In this document: positions 35,633 through 42,989 of the stretch, piece by piece
Layout: each line of letters starts with the position of its first letter
How positions within the stretch are numbered: the stretch's first letter is position 1
DNA from: Lachnospiraceae bacterium
GTDB taxonomy: Bacteria > Bacillota > Clostridia > Lachnospirales > Lachnospiraceae
Assembly: GCA_022797995.1 (NCBI GenBank)
Contig: JAAWLQ010000002.1
Span: forward strand, 1-45,798
DNA: 45,798 nucleotides
Reading direction: 5' to 3'
Notes under the pieces: model-generated
Told to the model about the DNA's origin: nothing
What the model saw: the letters and a program-made list of their open reading frames with translations, nothing else
Databases searched by the model: none
Position numbers and translations under genes: made by a program

Positions 35633-36328
35633 TTATTCCTCCTTCTCAATCGTATCCTTAATATCCTGCATATGGGAATCCAGCAGGGCGCTTAGCTCCG
35701 CGCATTCGTAGAGCCGGGCTCCGGTTTTGGCCAGAATTTCCGGGGAGAGATTCTTCTTGTAGCGCAGCTGATGCTCCAGGTTGGCCCAGAATTCCATTGC
35801 GATGGTGCGCAGCTGCACTTCTACTTTCATGAACCTTTTCTCATTCTGGAGAAAAATAGGTACCTCCACAATCAGATGGAGGCTCCGGTAACCATTTTCC
35901 TTCGGATTCTGAATATAGTCTTTTCTTTTGATGAGGGTGATATCATCCTGCTGCAGGAGACAGTCCGCAAGCATATAGATATCATCCACAAAGGAGCAGA
36001 TGACACGTACGCCAGCCACATCGAAAATATTGTTCTCGATGGCTTCCATGGTATAAGGCAGATTCTTCCGAATCAGCTTATTGCGGAGGCTTTCCGGGGA
36101 TTTTAAGCGGTTCTGGATGGTGTCTATGGGATTTCGGTCATGATACATGGAGAAACGTTCGTTCAGGACGCGGAATTTGGTCTCTACTTCCATAATGGCA
36201 CAGCGATAGCAGGACATCAGGTCCTTCGCGGAATCAAAAAAATCCTGAAACAGTCGGATGGATTCCTCATCGAAGACGTCTGTCAGTTTATCGCGAAGCA
36301 GCCGGGTGGGTTCGGTGTTGCTGTTCAT
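35633..36328 (-). CDS. relQ: small alarmone synthetase, RelQ/YjbM type
   Basis: A 231-residue single-domain (p)ppGpp synthetase. Motifs: FDVAGVRVICSFVDDIY, RKDYIQNPKENGYRSLHLIVEVP and EVQLRTIAMEFWANLEHQLRYK. It has no HD hydrolase, TGS or ACT domain, so it makes but does not degrade alarmone. AAAGGAC lies 5' of the ATG. It sits alone on the minus strand. Confidence 0.93.
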   Translation of the reverse strand: MNSNTEPTRLLRDKLTDVFDEESIRLFQDFFDSAKDLMSCYRCAIMEVETKFRVLNERFSMYHDRNPIDTIQNRLKSPESLRNKLIRKNLPYTMEAIENNIFDVAGVRVICSFVDDIYMLADCLLQQDDITLIKRKDYIQNPKENGYRSLHLIVEVPIFLQNEKRFMKVEVQLRTIAMEFWANLEHQLRYKKNLSPEILAKTGARLYECAELSALLDSHMQDIKDTIEKEE

Positions 36329-36404
36329 GGTATAGGTCCTTTCTATGGATTATCTTTTGCCTGGACCGCATTTTTAGCAGGCGGTTTTCAGGGTATGGAA
36401 TTAA

Positions 36405-36611
36405 AATTCCGGCGAAAAACATAATAAAAATGCCGCGAATGGGTGGTATCGATATAATTCACGTTTTGCACTGCCTGTTTTTGATGAAAATGGGGAAGTG
36501 GAGCGATATAATGTGTTCCATGCCTCCATGCTGATACGGCACGATGCAGACGGAAAAATGTATCTTTATGACATTATGGACATAAAAAAAGAAACGAGCA
36601 ACCCTTTCTAA
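36405..36611 (+). pseudogene. C-terminal remnant of a mobile-element polyvalent protein
   Basis: Frame 36405-36611 encodes about 68 residues with no start codon, opened by a stop at 36402. It reads NGWYRYNSRFALPVFDENGE, then VERYNVFHASMLIRHDADGK, and ends MYLYDIMDIKKETSNPF. This resembles the C-terminal module of large proteins found in phages and conjugative elements of Lachnospiraceae (a MuF-C or PBECR-like end). It is a truncated relic; the rest of the element is gone. The family name is from memory of the pattern, not a search. Confidence 0.65.
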
Positions 36612-36674
36612 TCATAAGATTTTACTTGGCAAAAAACCCATCTCTCTTTTATAGTATAGAGTATGTGGGGATTG

Positions 36675-36726
36675 TTGTCAAGCACAAATCACAGTACTTG
36701 ACAATTTGTAGCTTGTCCTGTACAAT
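36675..36726 (+). promoter_or_regulatory. promoter of the HD-YbaK gene with overlapping dyad
   Basis: Consensus -35 TTGACA (36698-36703), a 17-bp spacer and -10 TACAAT (36721-36726). A perfect 8-bp dyad TTGTCAAG (36675-36682) / CTTGACAA (36697-36704) covers the -35, suggesting a repressor site. A further repeat TGTGAATT (36750-36757) / AATTCACA (36784-36791) lies in the 5' UTR. Confidence 0.75.
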
Positions 36727-36805
36727 CATCTTTCAACTGGAATTCGTACTGTGAATTTATACTGATTAGTAAGTGCTATAGGGAATTCACAGGCAACGGA
36801 AAGGA

Positions 36806-37903
36806 ATGACTATTGGTATGGATGAGCGTATAAAAAAGCAAATTGCATTTGCCCTGGAAATAGATAAGGTGAAAAATGTATTCAGGCAGACCCATTTATC
36901 TTCTCATGGAAGAAATGAAAACGATGCGGAACATTCCTGGCATATGGCGATTATGGCGTATCTGCTGAAAGAGTATGCAAATGAAGAGGTGGATATCGCA
37001 AAAGTAATGCTGATGTGTCTGATTCATGACATTGTTGAAATCGATGCGGGAGATACCTATGCGTACGATGCAGAAGGCCTGAAAACCCAAAAGGCCAGGG
37101 AAGATGCCGCTAAGGAACGTATATTTTCAATTCTTCCGGAAGAGCAGAAAAAAGAATTTATCGCATTATTTGACGAATTTGAAGCATATGAAACCGCAGA
37201 ATCCAGATTTGCACATGCAATGGACAATTTTCAACCGCTTATGCTGAATAACAGTAATCATGGCGGCGACTGGAAGGAGCATAATGTCACTGCGGAGCAG
37301 GTCTATAAAAGGCAGAGAAAAACGAAACTGGGGTCGGAAAAGCTGTTCGAGGTAACAGACGGGATGATCCAGGATAATATACGAAAGGGGAACTTGAAGA
37401 GCTCCCCGGAGGACAGGAAAAAGCAGGAAATTTATACCTTGCTGGAAAGAAAAAATATATGGCACGAGGTTACGGAGCATAAGGCTGTCTATAATATGGG
37501 GGACCTTTCGCAGGTTGACATTCCTTATCCGGAGGCTGATGCCAAAAATTTATTTATCCGGGACGATAAGAAAAGAAATTACTATCTTATCACAGTAAAA
37601 GGGGATAAACGGGTGGACTTGAAGGAATTCAGGAAGAAAAATAATACCCGCCCGCTGAGTTTCGCGTCGGAAAAGGACCTGGCGGACATTATGGGACTGA
37701 CGCCGGGGGCGGTAACGCCCTTTGGAATATTGAATGATAAGGAGCTAAAAGTAAAGGTATTTATTGACAGAGACTTTATTGGTGAGCCGGGACTGATCGG
37801 CGTACATCCCAATGACAATACGGCAACGGTATGGATGAAGATAGGAGACTTGGTCAGCATCATAGAGGAGCACGGGAACCCGGTGGAGTTTGTGCGGATT
37901 TGA
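36806..37903 (+). CDS. HD-domain hydrolase fused to YbaK/ProX deacylase domain
   Basis: A 365-residue fusion. Residues 1 to about 200 are an HD_3 domain like YfbR 5'-nucleotidases (HSWHMAIMAYLL; CLIHDIVEIDAGD; SRFAHAMDNFQPLMLN), a metal-dependent phosphohydrolase. From about 208 a YbaK/ProX aminoacyl-tRNA deacylase domain follows (YTLLERKNIWHEVTEHKAVYN; GLTPGAVTPFGILND; IGVHPNDNTATVWM). ProX-type domains hydrolyse mischarged Ala-tRNA(Pro). Each half is complete. Start: AAGGA abuts the ATG at 36806, so the ATG at 36818, 12 bases after the site, is an alternative. Confidence 0.88.
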   Translation: MTIGMDERIKKQIAFALEIDKVKNVFRQTHLSSHGRNENDAEHSWHMAIMAYLLKEYANEEVDIAKVMLMCLIHDIVEIDAGDTYAYDAEGLKTQKAREDAAKERIFSILPEEQKKEFIALFDEFEAYETAESRFAHAMDNFQPLMLNNSNHGGDWKEHNVTAEQVYKRQRKTKLGSEKLFEVTDGMIQDNIRKGNLKSSPEDRKKQEIYTLLERKNIWHEVTEHKAVYNMGDLSQVDIPYPEADAKNLFIRDDKKRNYYLITVKGDKRVDLKEFRKKNNTRPLSFASEKDLADIMGLTPGAVTPFGILNDKELKVKVFIDRDFIGEPGLIGVHPNDNTATVWMKIGDLVSIIEEHGNPVEFVRI

Positions 37904-37948
37904 GAGAGCACTCTGGTCTGGACTTGGAGAGAGCATGGAGGATAAAAT

Positions 37949-38212
37949 ATGACAGAACTGACATCTATGATAAATATTGGCAGGGAACTGGCAAAGAAGT
38001 TAACTTCCGTGGGGATTGGTTCGGCGGAGGAACTGACCCGCTCCGGCGCCGAAGGAGCTTTTCTGAAATTAAAGGAAAAGTATCCAAATGTCTGTCTGGT
38101 ACATCTGTATGCCTTAGAGGGAGCGATCTGCAATTTGGAATTCAACAGTCTTCCGGAGGGCAGGAAGAAAGAACTGAAAGAGTTCAGTGATTTTCTGAAG
38201 AATTCTAACTGA
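37949..38212 (+). CDS. TfoX C-terminal domain protein
   Basis: An 87-residue protein equal to the TfoX_C module: MTELTSMINIGRELAKKL, then GIGSAEELTRSGAEGAF, VCLVHLYALEGAI and LPEGRKKELKEF. The domain is helix-hairpin-helix-like. In gamma-proteobacteria it is the second half of the competence regulator TfoX/Sxy. Stand-alone versions are common in Firmicutes with unknown role. GGAGG lies 8 bases before the ATG. It is probably cotranscribed with the HD-YbaK gene, 45 bases upstream. Confidence 0.85.
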   Translation: MTELTSMINIGRELAKKLTSVGIGSAEELTRSGAEGAFLKLKEKYPNVCLVHLYALEGAICNLEFNSLPEGRKKELKEFSDFLKNSN

Positions 38213-38235
38213 AAAAGAAAGAGGTGAAATTGTCC

Positions 38236-38277
38236 ATGAAATACATCCGAGATAACTTCTCAGTACAGTTGACATGA
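38236..38277 (+). CDS. 13-residue leader peptide ORF
   Basis: ATG 38236 to TGA 38275-38277 encodes MKYIRDNFSVQLT, preceded by GAGGTGA (38221-38227) 8 bases upstream. It is too short for family assignment. Its last codons coincide with arm 1 of the hairpin set described at 38261-38370, as expected for a regulatory leader peptide. Confidence 0.45.
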   Translation: MKYIRDNFSVQLT

Positions 38278-38370
38278 CTGTCGGCAGATTGTGCTGAGGA
38301 GAAGAAAACTTGCTGGCAGCCGCAACTGTACTGGTCCGATGATACTATCAACATTGGAAAAGGAGTACAG
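38261..38370 (+). promoter_or_regulatory. competing hairpins in the ABC exporter leader
   Basis: Arm 1 CAGTACAGTTG (38261-38271) pairs perfectly with arm 2 CAACTGTACTG (38323-38333). Within arm 2, CTGTACT (38326-38332) is also the complement of arm 3 AGTACAG (38364-38370), which overlaps the ribosome binding site AAAAGGAG of the exporter. Arms 1 and 3 thus compete for arm 2. Arm 1 lies inside the leader ORF, so translation could decide the fold. Confidence 0.55.
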
Positions 38371-38372
38371 CG

Positions 38373-40133
38373 ATGCGCTATATGAAAGATATTTTGAAAA
38401 ATAACAGAAATTTGGTTATTGTATACCTGTTAATCGGCTTTTTTAATGCTTTTATGGCAAACTATAAGGCAGATTATTTTCAGAAGATTGTGGACGGGCT
38501 GACGGACAGGACGATAACTGTTGGTGGGATCCTGCTTTATGGGATTGTGCTTTTTGTTCATTATGGAATGAACTATGTGGATAATTATCCGTCTGCTAAG
38601 CTTGAAAATGAGATTTATTTGGATTTCAAGCTGGCGGCGCTGCAGAAAATCGGCAGACTGGATTATATGAAATACCAGAAGCTGGGGACAGGAAAGCTGG
38701 TACAGCAGATTGAAAATGGTGCCGCCGCAGGGAAAGGTGTCCTCTATGACTTCTGGTTCTGCGTTATCAGAAATCTGGTTCCCACAATCCTTTTCAGTCT
38801 GTATTTTATCTGGAGAATAGACAAAAATATCACCTGTTTTCTCGTGGCAGGATATATTGTAGTGTTTTTCGTCACAAATTTACTGCTGAAGGGATTGTAT
38901 CAGATCAAGGAAAAGATATTGACCAACGAGGAAGAACTGAATCATTTCCTTGTGCGCGGTTTTATGGAAATGCCGCTTTTCCGGTTGAAAGGCCAATTCT
39001 CCAATGAAATAAAAAAGGCATTGGGGGCGAAGCGGATTATCGTGTCATCCAAAGTGAAAATGACTATGATACACGAGGCCTTTTTTACCATATTTGCTCT
39101 GTTAGTCGCCTGCCTGGACGTTGGAATTTTAGCTTATGCGTGGAAAAACAGCCGCTTATCTGTTGGCGCGGTGGTGGCTTTAATCACATTGATCGATAAT
39201 GCGTACACTCCTATTGCCATTTTTAACGTGATTTATGTTCAGTATAAGCTGAACTTAACGGCATGGAGCCGTTATACGGGACTACTGGATTTGAAGGAGG
39301 ATACGCAGCTAAAACAGGGAACGGATTTTGCCACGCTTTCAAAGGAGATTCGGATTGAAAATTTATCCTATTCCTATGAGGAGAACTCCGATGGGAATAA
39401 GAAAGTACTGAAAGATGTGAGTCTGACCATTAAAAAGGGTGAAAAAGCAGCCTTTGTGGGGGAATCTGGTTCGGGGAAATCAACGTTGACCAAAATACTG
39501 GCAGGCTTGCTCAAGTATGAGGAAGGAGAGATCCTTTTTGACGGCGAACCGTTAAAAAATATTTCCCTGGAATCCCTGTATGAAAAGCTGTCCTATTTCT
39601 CACAGGACACTCCTGTTTTTGACGGCACAATCAGAGAGAACCTGACGTTCGACAATGGGGTTTCGGAGGCTGATGTTCAGGTGTGCCTGGAGCGGACACA
39701 GCTTCTGCCGATGCTTGAGGCGTCAGAGGAGGGACTGGATACCAGAATCGGCGAAAAAGGAACTTTACTGTCGGGCGGAGAAAAGCAGAGACTTGCGCTG
39801 GCCCGGCTTTGGTTCGAGACGCCCGACATCGTTATCCTGGATGAGGCCACATCTGCCCTGGATCATGTGACGGAAAGCATTGTGATGAAAAATGTCTTAG
39901 AGCAGGTGAACCATGCCACGGTGATAGCCGTTGCGCACCGCCTGACTTCCATCAGTGAATTTGACAAAATCTTCGTATTTCGGAACGGAGAAATTGTGGA
40001 GAACGGGAGTTTTGAGGAATTGCTGGCTCATAACGGCTACTTTTTGGACTTATACAGGAAGGAAAAAGAAAAACGGGGAGATATAGTCGGTCCTTCACTT
40101 GACTCCGGGGCAAAAAAACATTATGATAAATAA
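38373..40133 (+). CDS. ABC exporter, fused permease and ATPase
   Basis: A 586-residue ABCB-type half transporter. Six TM segments fill residues 1-310. The nucleotide-binding domain has Walker A GESGSGKST near 364, Q-loop SYFSQDTPVFDG, signature LSGGEKQRLALARLW, Walker B PDIVILDEATSALD and H-loop VIAVAHRLT. It should act as a homodimer exporting a peptide, lipid or drug. There is no peptidase domain. AAAAGGAG precedes the ATG by 8 bases and is part of the leader structure. Confidence 0.93.
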   Translation: MRYMKDILKNNRNLVIVYLLIGFFNAFMANYKADYFQKIVDGLTDRTITVGGILLYGIVLFVHYGMNYVDNYPSAKLENEIYLDFKLAALQKIGRLDYMKYQKLGTGKLVQQIENGAAAGKGVLYDFWFCVIRNLVPTILFSLYFIWRIDKNITCFLVAGYIVVFFVTNLLLKGLYQIKEKILTNEEELNHFLVRGFMEMPLFRLKGQFSNEIKKALGAKRIIVSSKVKMTMIHEAFFTIFALLVACLDVGILAYAWKNSRLSVGAVVALITLIDNAYTPIAIFNVIYVQYKLNLTAWSRYTGLLDLKEDTQLKQGTDFATLSKEIRIENLSYSYEENSDGNKKVLKDVSLTIKKGEKAAFVGESGSGKSTLTKILAGLLKYEEGEILFDGEPLKNISLESLYEKLSYFSQDTPVFDGTIRENLTFDNGVSEADVQVCLERTQLLPMLEASEEGLDTRIGEKGTLLSGGEKQRLALARLWFETPDIVILDEATSALDHVTESIVMKNVLEQVNHATVIAVAHRLTSISEFDKIFVFRNGEIVENGSFEELLAHNGYFLDLYRKEKEKRGDIVGPSLDSGAKKHYDK

Positions 40134-40180
40134 CAGATAGGCCTGTGAAAGAAATTAAGAAAATGGAAGGGAAAAAGAGA

Positions 40181-42307
40181 ATGAGTGAAATGTTCAGGAA
40201 AAGTCTGACAAGGGCGGCAAAAACGGGCAGAAGAATCGCCATTGCGGCAGTAGCAGGAACGGTAGCACTGGGCAGCAGCTACTATACCCAGGCGGCAAAT
40301 GTGGGTATAGAAACCATTTTTGACGAACATTATTATGCGGATTTGTACCCGGATCTGAAGGAAGCATTTGGTTATGACAGGGAGGCTCTGCTGAAGCATT
40401 TTATGACCTATGGGCTTTCAGAAGGCAGGGAAATGAGCGAGATGATAGACATCGTCAAATACAGGGAGAAATATCAGGATCTCCAGGATGCATTTGGGGA
40501 TGACTGGGATGCTTATGTGGAGCATTATCTTTCTTATGGAGCCCTTGAACACAGAGATAATGGCACTGACTTTGATCCGGTGGATTATCTTAACAGATAC
40601 AGCGATTTGCAGGCTGTCTTTGGTAACGATATACTGGCGGCCTACAGGCATTACCAGGAACAGGGGAAGCAAGAAGGCAGGGAGGGCAGAAGCGAGGCCG
40701 TGGTAGAGGCCGAAGAAGCGGCGAGACACAGCAGTCCTGCAGAGAAGCCTTCAGAGCCTGCAGAAAAGCCTTCAGAGCCTGCAACAGAAAAAGTTGGGAT
40801 TCAGAGTGTGGAGGTTATGAGCAGCGGCCGTATCAGGGTCACCTTGAATCAGAAGACGGAACAGTCCCTTGCGCTGGACGCATTCAGTATCATATGTAAC
40901 AGCGGTGGCTCTGATATGACGATCCTGTCTGTGTCAACCAATGATAATATGGTTTATGACCTGGTGACTGCCTATTACAGGGATCAGGAATATGATATAC
41001 AGATCACCCTTGCCGATGGAACATCCATATCAAAGGTCTTTGCTTACAGGACAGATTGTGCACAGATTTCGAGTATGAACGCTGTTCGTACCAGTGTCAG
41101 CGAGGCCAGGATTACCTATAATTCAGACGAACCAGGCTATTTTTACTACATTTTAAGGGAAAACGGGCGGGCTCTGGCACGCGCGGCTTCCGCGGGAGAT
41201 TTTGAAGCAACAGAATCAGAAATTATCAGTTCTGGTGTCAGGACGGAAATGAGCCAGCATGAGAATATCTTAACCGTTACAGGCCTGACAGAGGGTATGC
41301 CATATACCATGTATTATGTGGCTGTCAATACAGAGGGAAAAGCCACACTGGTAAACAGCCTTTCCATTGACGGAGAAGTCTATTCGGAGAATGCGGCCGC
41401 AATCAAAGGAGCCAGAGCATTCGCTGAGAAGCAGGCAAACGGCGAATTTTTATATGGTTTTGAGATAGAGCTGGAGACTGCCACTTCAGAGAGCCTGACT
41501 CTGGGGCAGTTTGATATAAGCTGTCCGCTGAACCAGACGACACTTGGAGAGGTCAGGACTACGGATAACAGGATTTATCGTGTGTATATGCCATTGGGTA
41601 CTGTGCCGAAAGGAAATAATACGTATACGATTCTGATTAATCTGAAAGATGGCACGCAGCTAAAGGGGTCGTGCTACCTTGACCTGCAGGCACCCGGCGT
41701 TACTATAAGAAGTATCGAGTGGGAAGATGTGGATACGATAAAGGTTACTGTCAATTCAGATGAAGCGGGCACGCTTTATTACGCGGTTCAGGACCAGGTA
41801 GAGGGCGAGGGCACGATCACGGCTAAGGATCCCGCGCAGATTTATGCCAATGGTACGAAATTTCTCATGGGATACGGTCTGAATTATGTAACTATAAAGG
41901 GTGTAAAGGAAGGGCAATGGTTCTGCTGTGCGACGGAGGACACAAGTGGCAACAGGGAGGAGTTCTACAGCTATGAGCAGATTCCTGAATACACTGCTCC
42001 GGATCCCGGTGATACATCTCAGCCGAAGATTATAAGCGGAGAGGTTCTCAGGAACTCAGGCAGAATAAAGCTCAAGCTGGTGTTTGACCAGGCGGTATAT
42101 GGGCGTTACGACAATAACCAGACCCAGATCAGCGGAATGGAAGGGAAGTATTTATTTACGGCGGAATACACCTCTGAAGGAGACCTGATGGATAATGTGC
42201 TGACGCTTTATATAACAGATCCGACGGTTACCATACCAGAGGGCAGCCATACCCTGACCATTGTATTTTATGATGGGACTATATTGACGTATGATTTTAC
42301 GGTGTAA
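40181..42307 (+). CDS. secreted cell-surface repeat protein
   Basis: A 708-residue protein. The start at 40181 is preceded by GGAAGGG; in-frame GTG 40145 and ATG 40163 have weaker sites. A signal peptide (RIAIAAVAGTVALGSSYY) ends near TQA-ANV. Three repeats of about 40 residues follow (near 51, 92 and 133) with pattern Y-x-x-x-Y-x-D-L-x-x-A/V-F-G ... H-Y/F-x-x-x-G-x-x-E-x-R. Then an AEKPSEP tandem linker, then about 500 residues of beta-rich Ig/fibronectin-like modules. No sortase motif or SLH domain is seen. Its function is unknown. Confidence 0.85.
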   Translation: MSEMFRKSLTRAAKTGRRIAIAAVAGTVALGSSYYTQAANVGIETIFDEHYYADLYPDLKEAFGYDREALLKHFMTYGLSEGREMSEMIDIVKYREKYQDLQDAFGDDWDAYVEHYLSYGALEHRDNGTDFDPVDYLNRYSDLQAVFGNDILAAYRHYQEQGKQEGREGRSEAVVEAEEAARHSSPAEKPSEPAEKPSEPATEKVGIQSVEVMSSGRIRVTLNQKTEQSLALDAFSIICNSGGSDMTILSVSTNDNMVYDLVTAYYRDQEYDIQITLADGTSISKVFAYRTDCAQISSMNAVRTSVSEARITYNSDEPGYFYYILRENGRALARAASAGDFEATESEIISSGVRTEMSQHENILTVTGLTEGMPYTMYYVAVNTEGKATLVNSLSIDGEVYSENAAAIKGARAFAEKQANGEFLYGFEIELETATSESLTLGQFDISCPLNQTTLGEVRTTDNRIYRVYMPLGTVPKGNNTYTILINLKDGTQLKGSCYLDLQAPGVTIRSIEWEDVDTIKVTVNSDEAGTLYYAVQDQVEGEGTITAKDPAQIYANGTKFLMGYGLNYVTIKGVKEGQWFCCATEDTSGNREEFYSYEQIPEYTAPDPGDTSQPKIISGEVLRNSGRIKLKLVFDQAVYGRYDNNQTQISGMEGKYLFTAEYTSEGDLMDNVLTLYITDPTVTIPEGSHTLTIVFYDGTILTYDFTV

Positions 42308-42406
42308 GAGTTTTTCAGCAATTCAGAGCCCTGTCTGAACTGTGACGAGTCGTAAGCGTGCTGTAAGAGCTTGTAAGAGCAGCCTGAAGATACAATCAAA
42401 AGGTGC

Positions 42407-42436
42407 TTGACAGACATTGGCCTCAGCCAGTATAAT
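42407..42436 (+). promoter_or_regulatory. near-consensus promoter
   Basis: TTGACA (42407-42412), an 18-bp spacer and TATAAT (42431-42436). A perfect 11-bp hairpin ACTGCTGCCGA (42445-42455) / TCGGCAGCAGT (42465-42475) would form at the very 5' end of the transcript. Confidence 0.85.
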
Positions 42437-42505
42437 GGGTTAAGACTGCTGCCGATCATTAAAGTCGGCAGCAGTAATTAAAAAGAAAGTTCAGGAGGAT
42501 TTTGC

Positions 42506-42544
42506 ATGTTAATTGTGGTTGTAAGGATGGAAATGGCAAAATAA
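42506..42544 (+). CDS. 12-residue hydrophobic peptide ORF
   Basis: ATG 42506 to TAA 42542-42544 encodes MLIVVVRMEMAK. AGGAGG (42493-42498) lies 7 bases upstream, close to ideal. It is served by the consensus promoter at 42407 and followed by a terminator at 42662. It may be a leader peptide or a very small protein; there is no homology evidence. Confidence 0.45.
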   Translation: MLIVVVRMEMAK

Positions 42545-42661
42545 ATATTAGATGGGTAAGTTTCGTGCCATGATTCAGGCTGGAAGTGTGCCCATTTGTC
42601 AGCGGCAAAAGCCGCATTCCTTACAATCGCTTCATATTGTGGTATCTGTCCGGATAATATA

Positions 42662-42690
42662 AGCATGACTGTATGGTCATGCTGTTTTTA
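42662..42690 (+). terminator. terminator of the short transcription unit
   Basis: AGCATGAC (42662-42669) pairs with GTCATGCT (42676-42683), followed by GTTTTTA. It closes a transcript of about 245 nt beginning after the 42407 promoter. Confidence 0.8.
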
Positions 42691-42698
42691 TATACATG

Positions 42699-42918
42699 GC
42701 CCTCAGATGGAAGTCTGCCGCTGAGGCGGCATGCGGGCCCCGTGATGAGTAGTGGAGAAGGAATTCCCCTGTTCGATGGATGGGAAAGCCCGTCGTAAGA
42801 TGGAATTCTGCCCAACTGTCACGGGTAAGCGTTCCATGAAGAAAAAATCCGGTCAGCTATGGCGGAAAACCATGGTATCTTTGCGTGCGGGGAGACCATG
42901 GTTTTTTGCGCAGCTGAC
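42699..42918 (+). ncRNA. structured segment ending in a terminator, upstream of the mutS2-like gene
   Basis: No convincing gene. Nested pairings: GGCCC near 42698 with GGGCC near 42735; CCCGTGA (about 42738-42744) with TCACGGG (about 42820-42826); an outer GTCAGCT (42852-42858) with AGCTGAC (42912-42918) around a terminator AACCATGGT (42868-42876) / ACCATGGTT (42895-42903) followed by six T. It resembles a leader with a decision hairpin, but I match it to no known riboswitch. Confidence 0.5.
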
Positions 42919-42932
42919 TTATGGATATTTTG

Positions 42933-42973
42933 CGGAACTAAGATAAAACAGGAATGTTTCGGAACTAAGATAA
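42933..42973 (+). repeat. tandem CGGAACTAAGATAA boxes
   Basis: CGGAACTAAGATAA occurs at 42933-42946 and again at 42960-42973, 27 bases apart, just before the mutS2-like gene. It is a variant of the CGGAACTAAAA box found twice before glk and twice before crh. Confidence 0.6.
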
Positions 42974-42989
42974 CGAAAGGACTTGAAAA

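Noticed and set aside
42478-42666. A 62-codon minus-strand frame over the short transcription unit
   Set aside because: No ribosome binding site; the plus strand has the promoter, small ORF and terminator.
42738-42840. Possible cobalamin riboswitch because of GCCCAACTGTCACGGG
   Set aside because: Only a short resemblance to one conserved box; the other conserved cobalamin boxes and B12 genes are not there.
42437-42920. Possible T-box leader before the mutS2-like gene
   Set aside because: No T-box sequence (GGGTGGTACCGCG-like) and no aminoacyl-tRNA or amino acid gene downstream.
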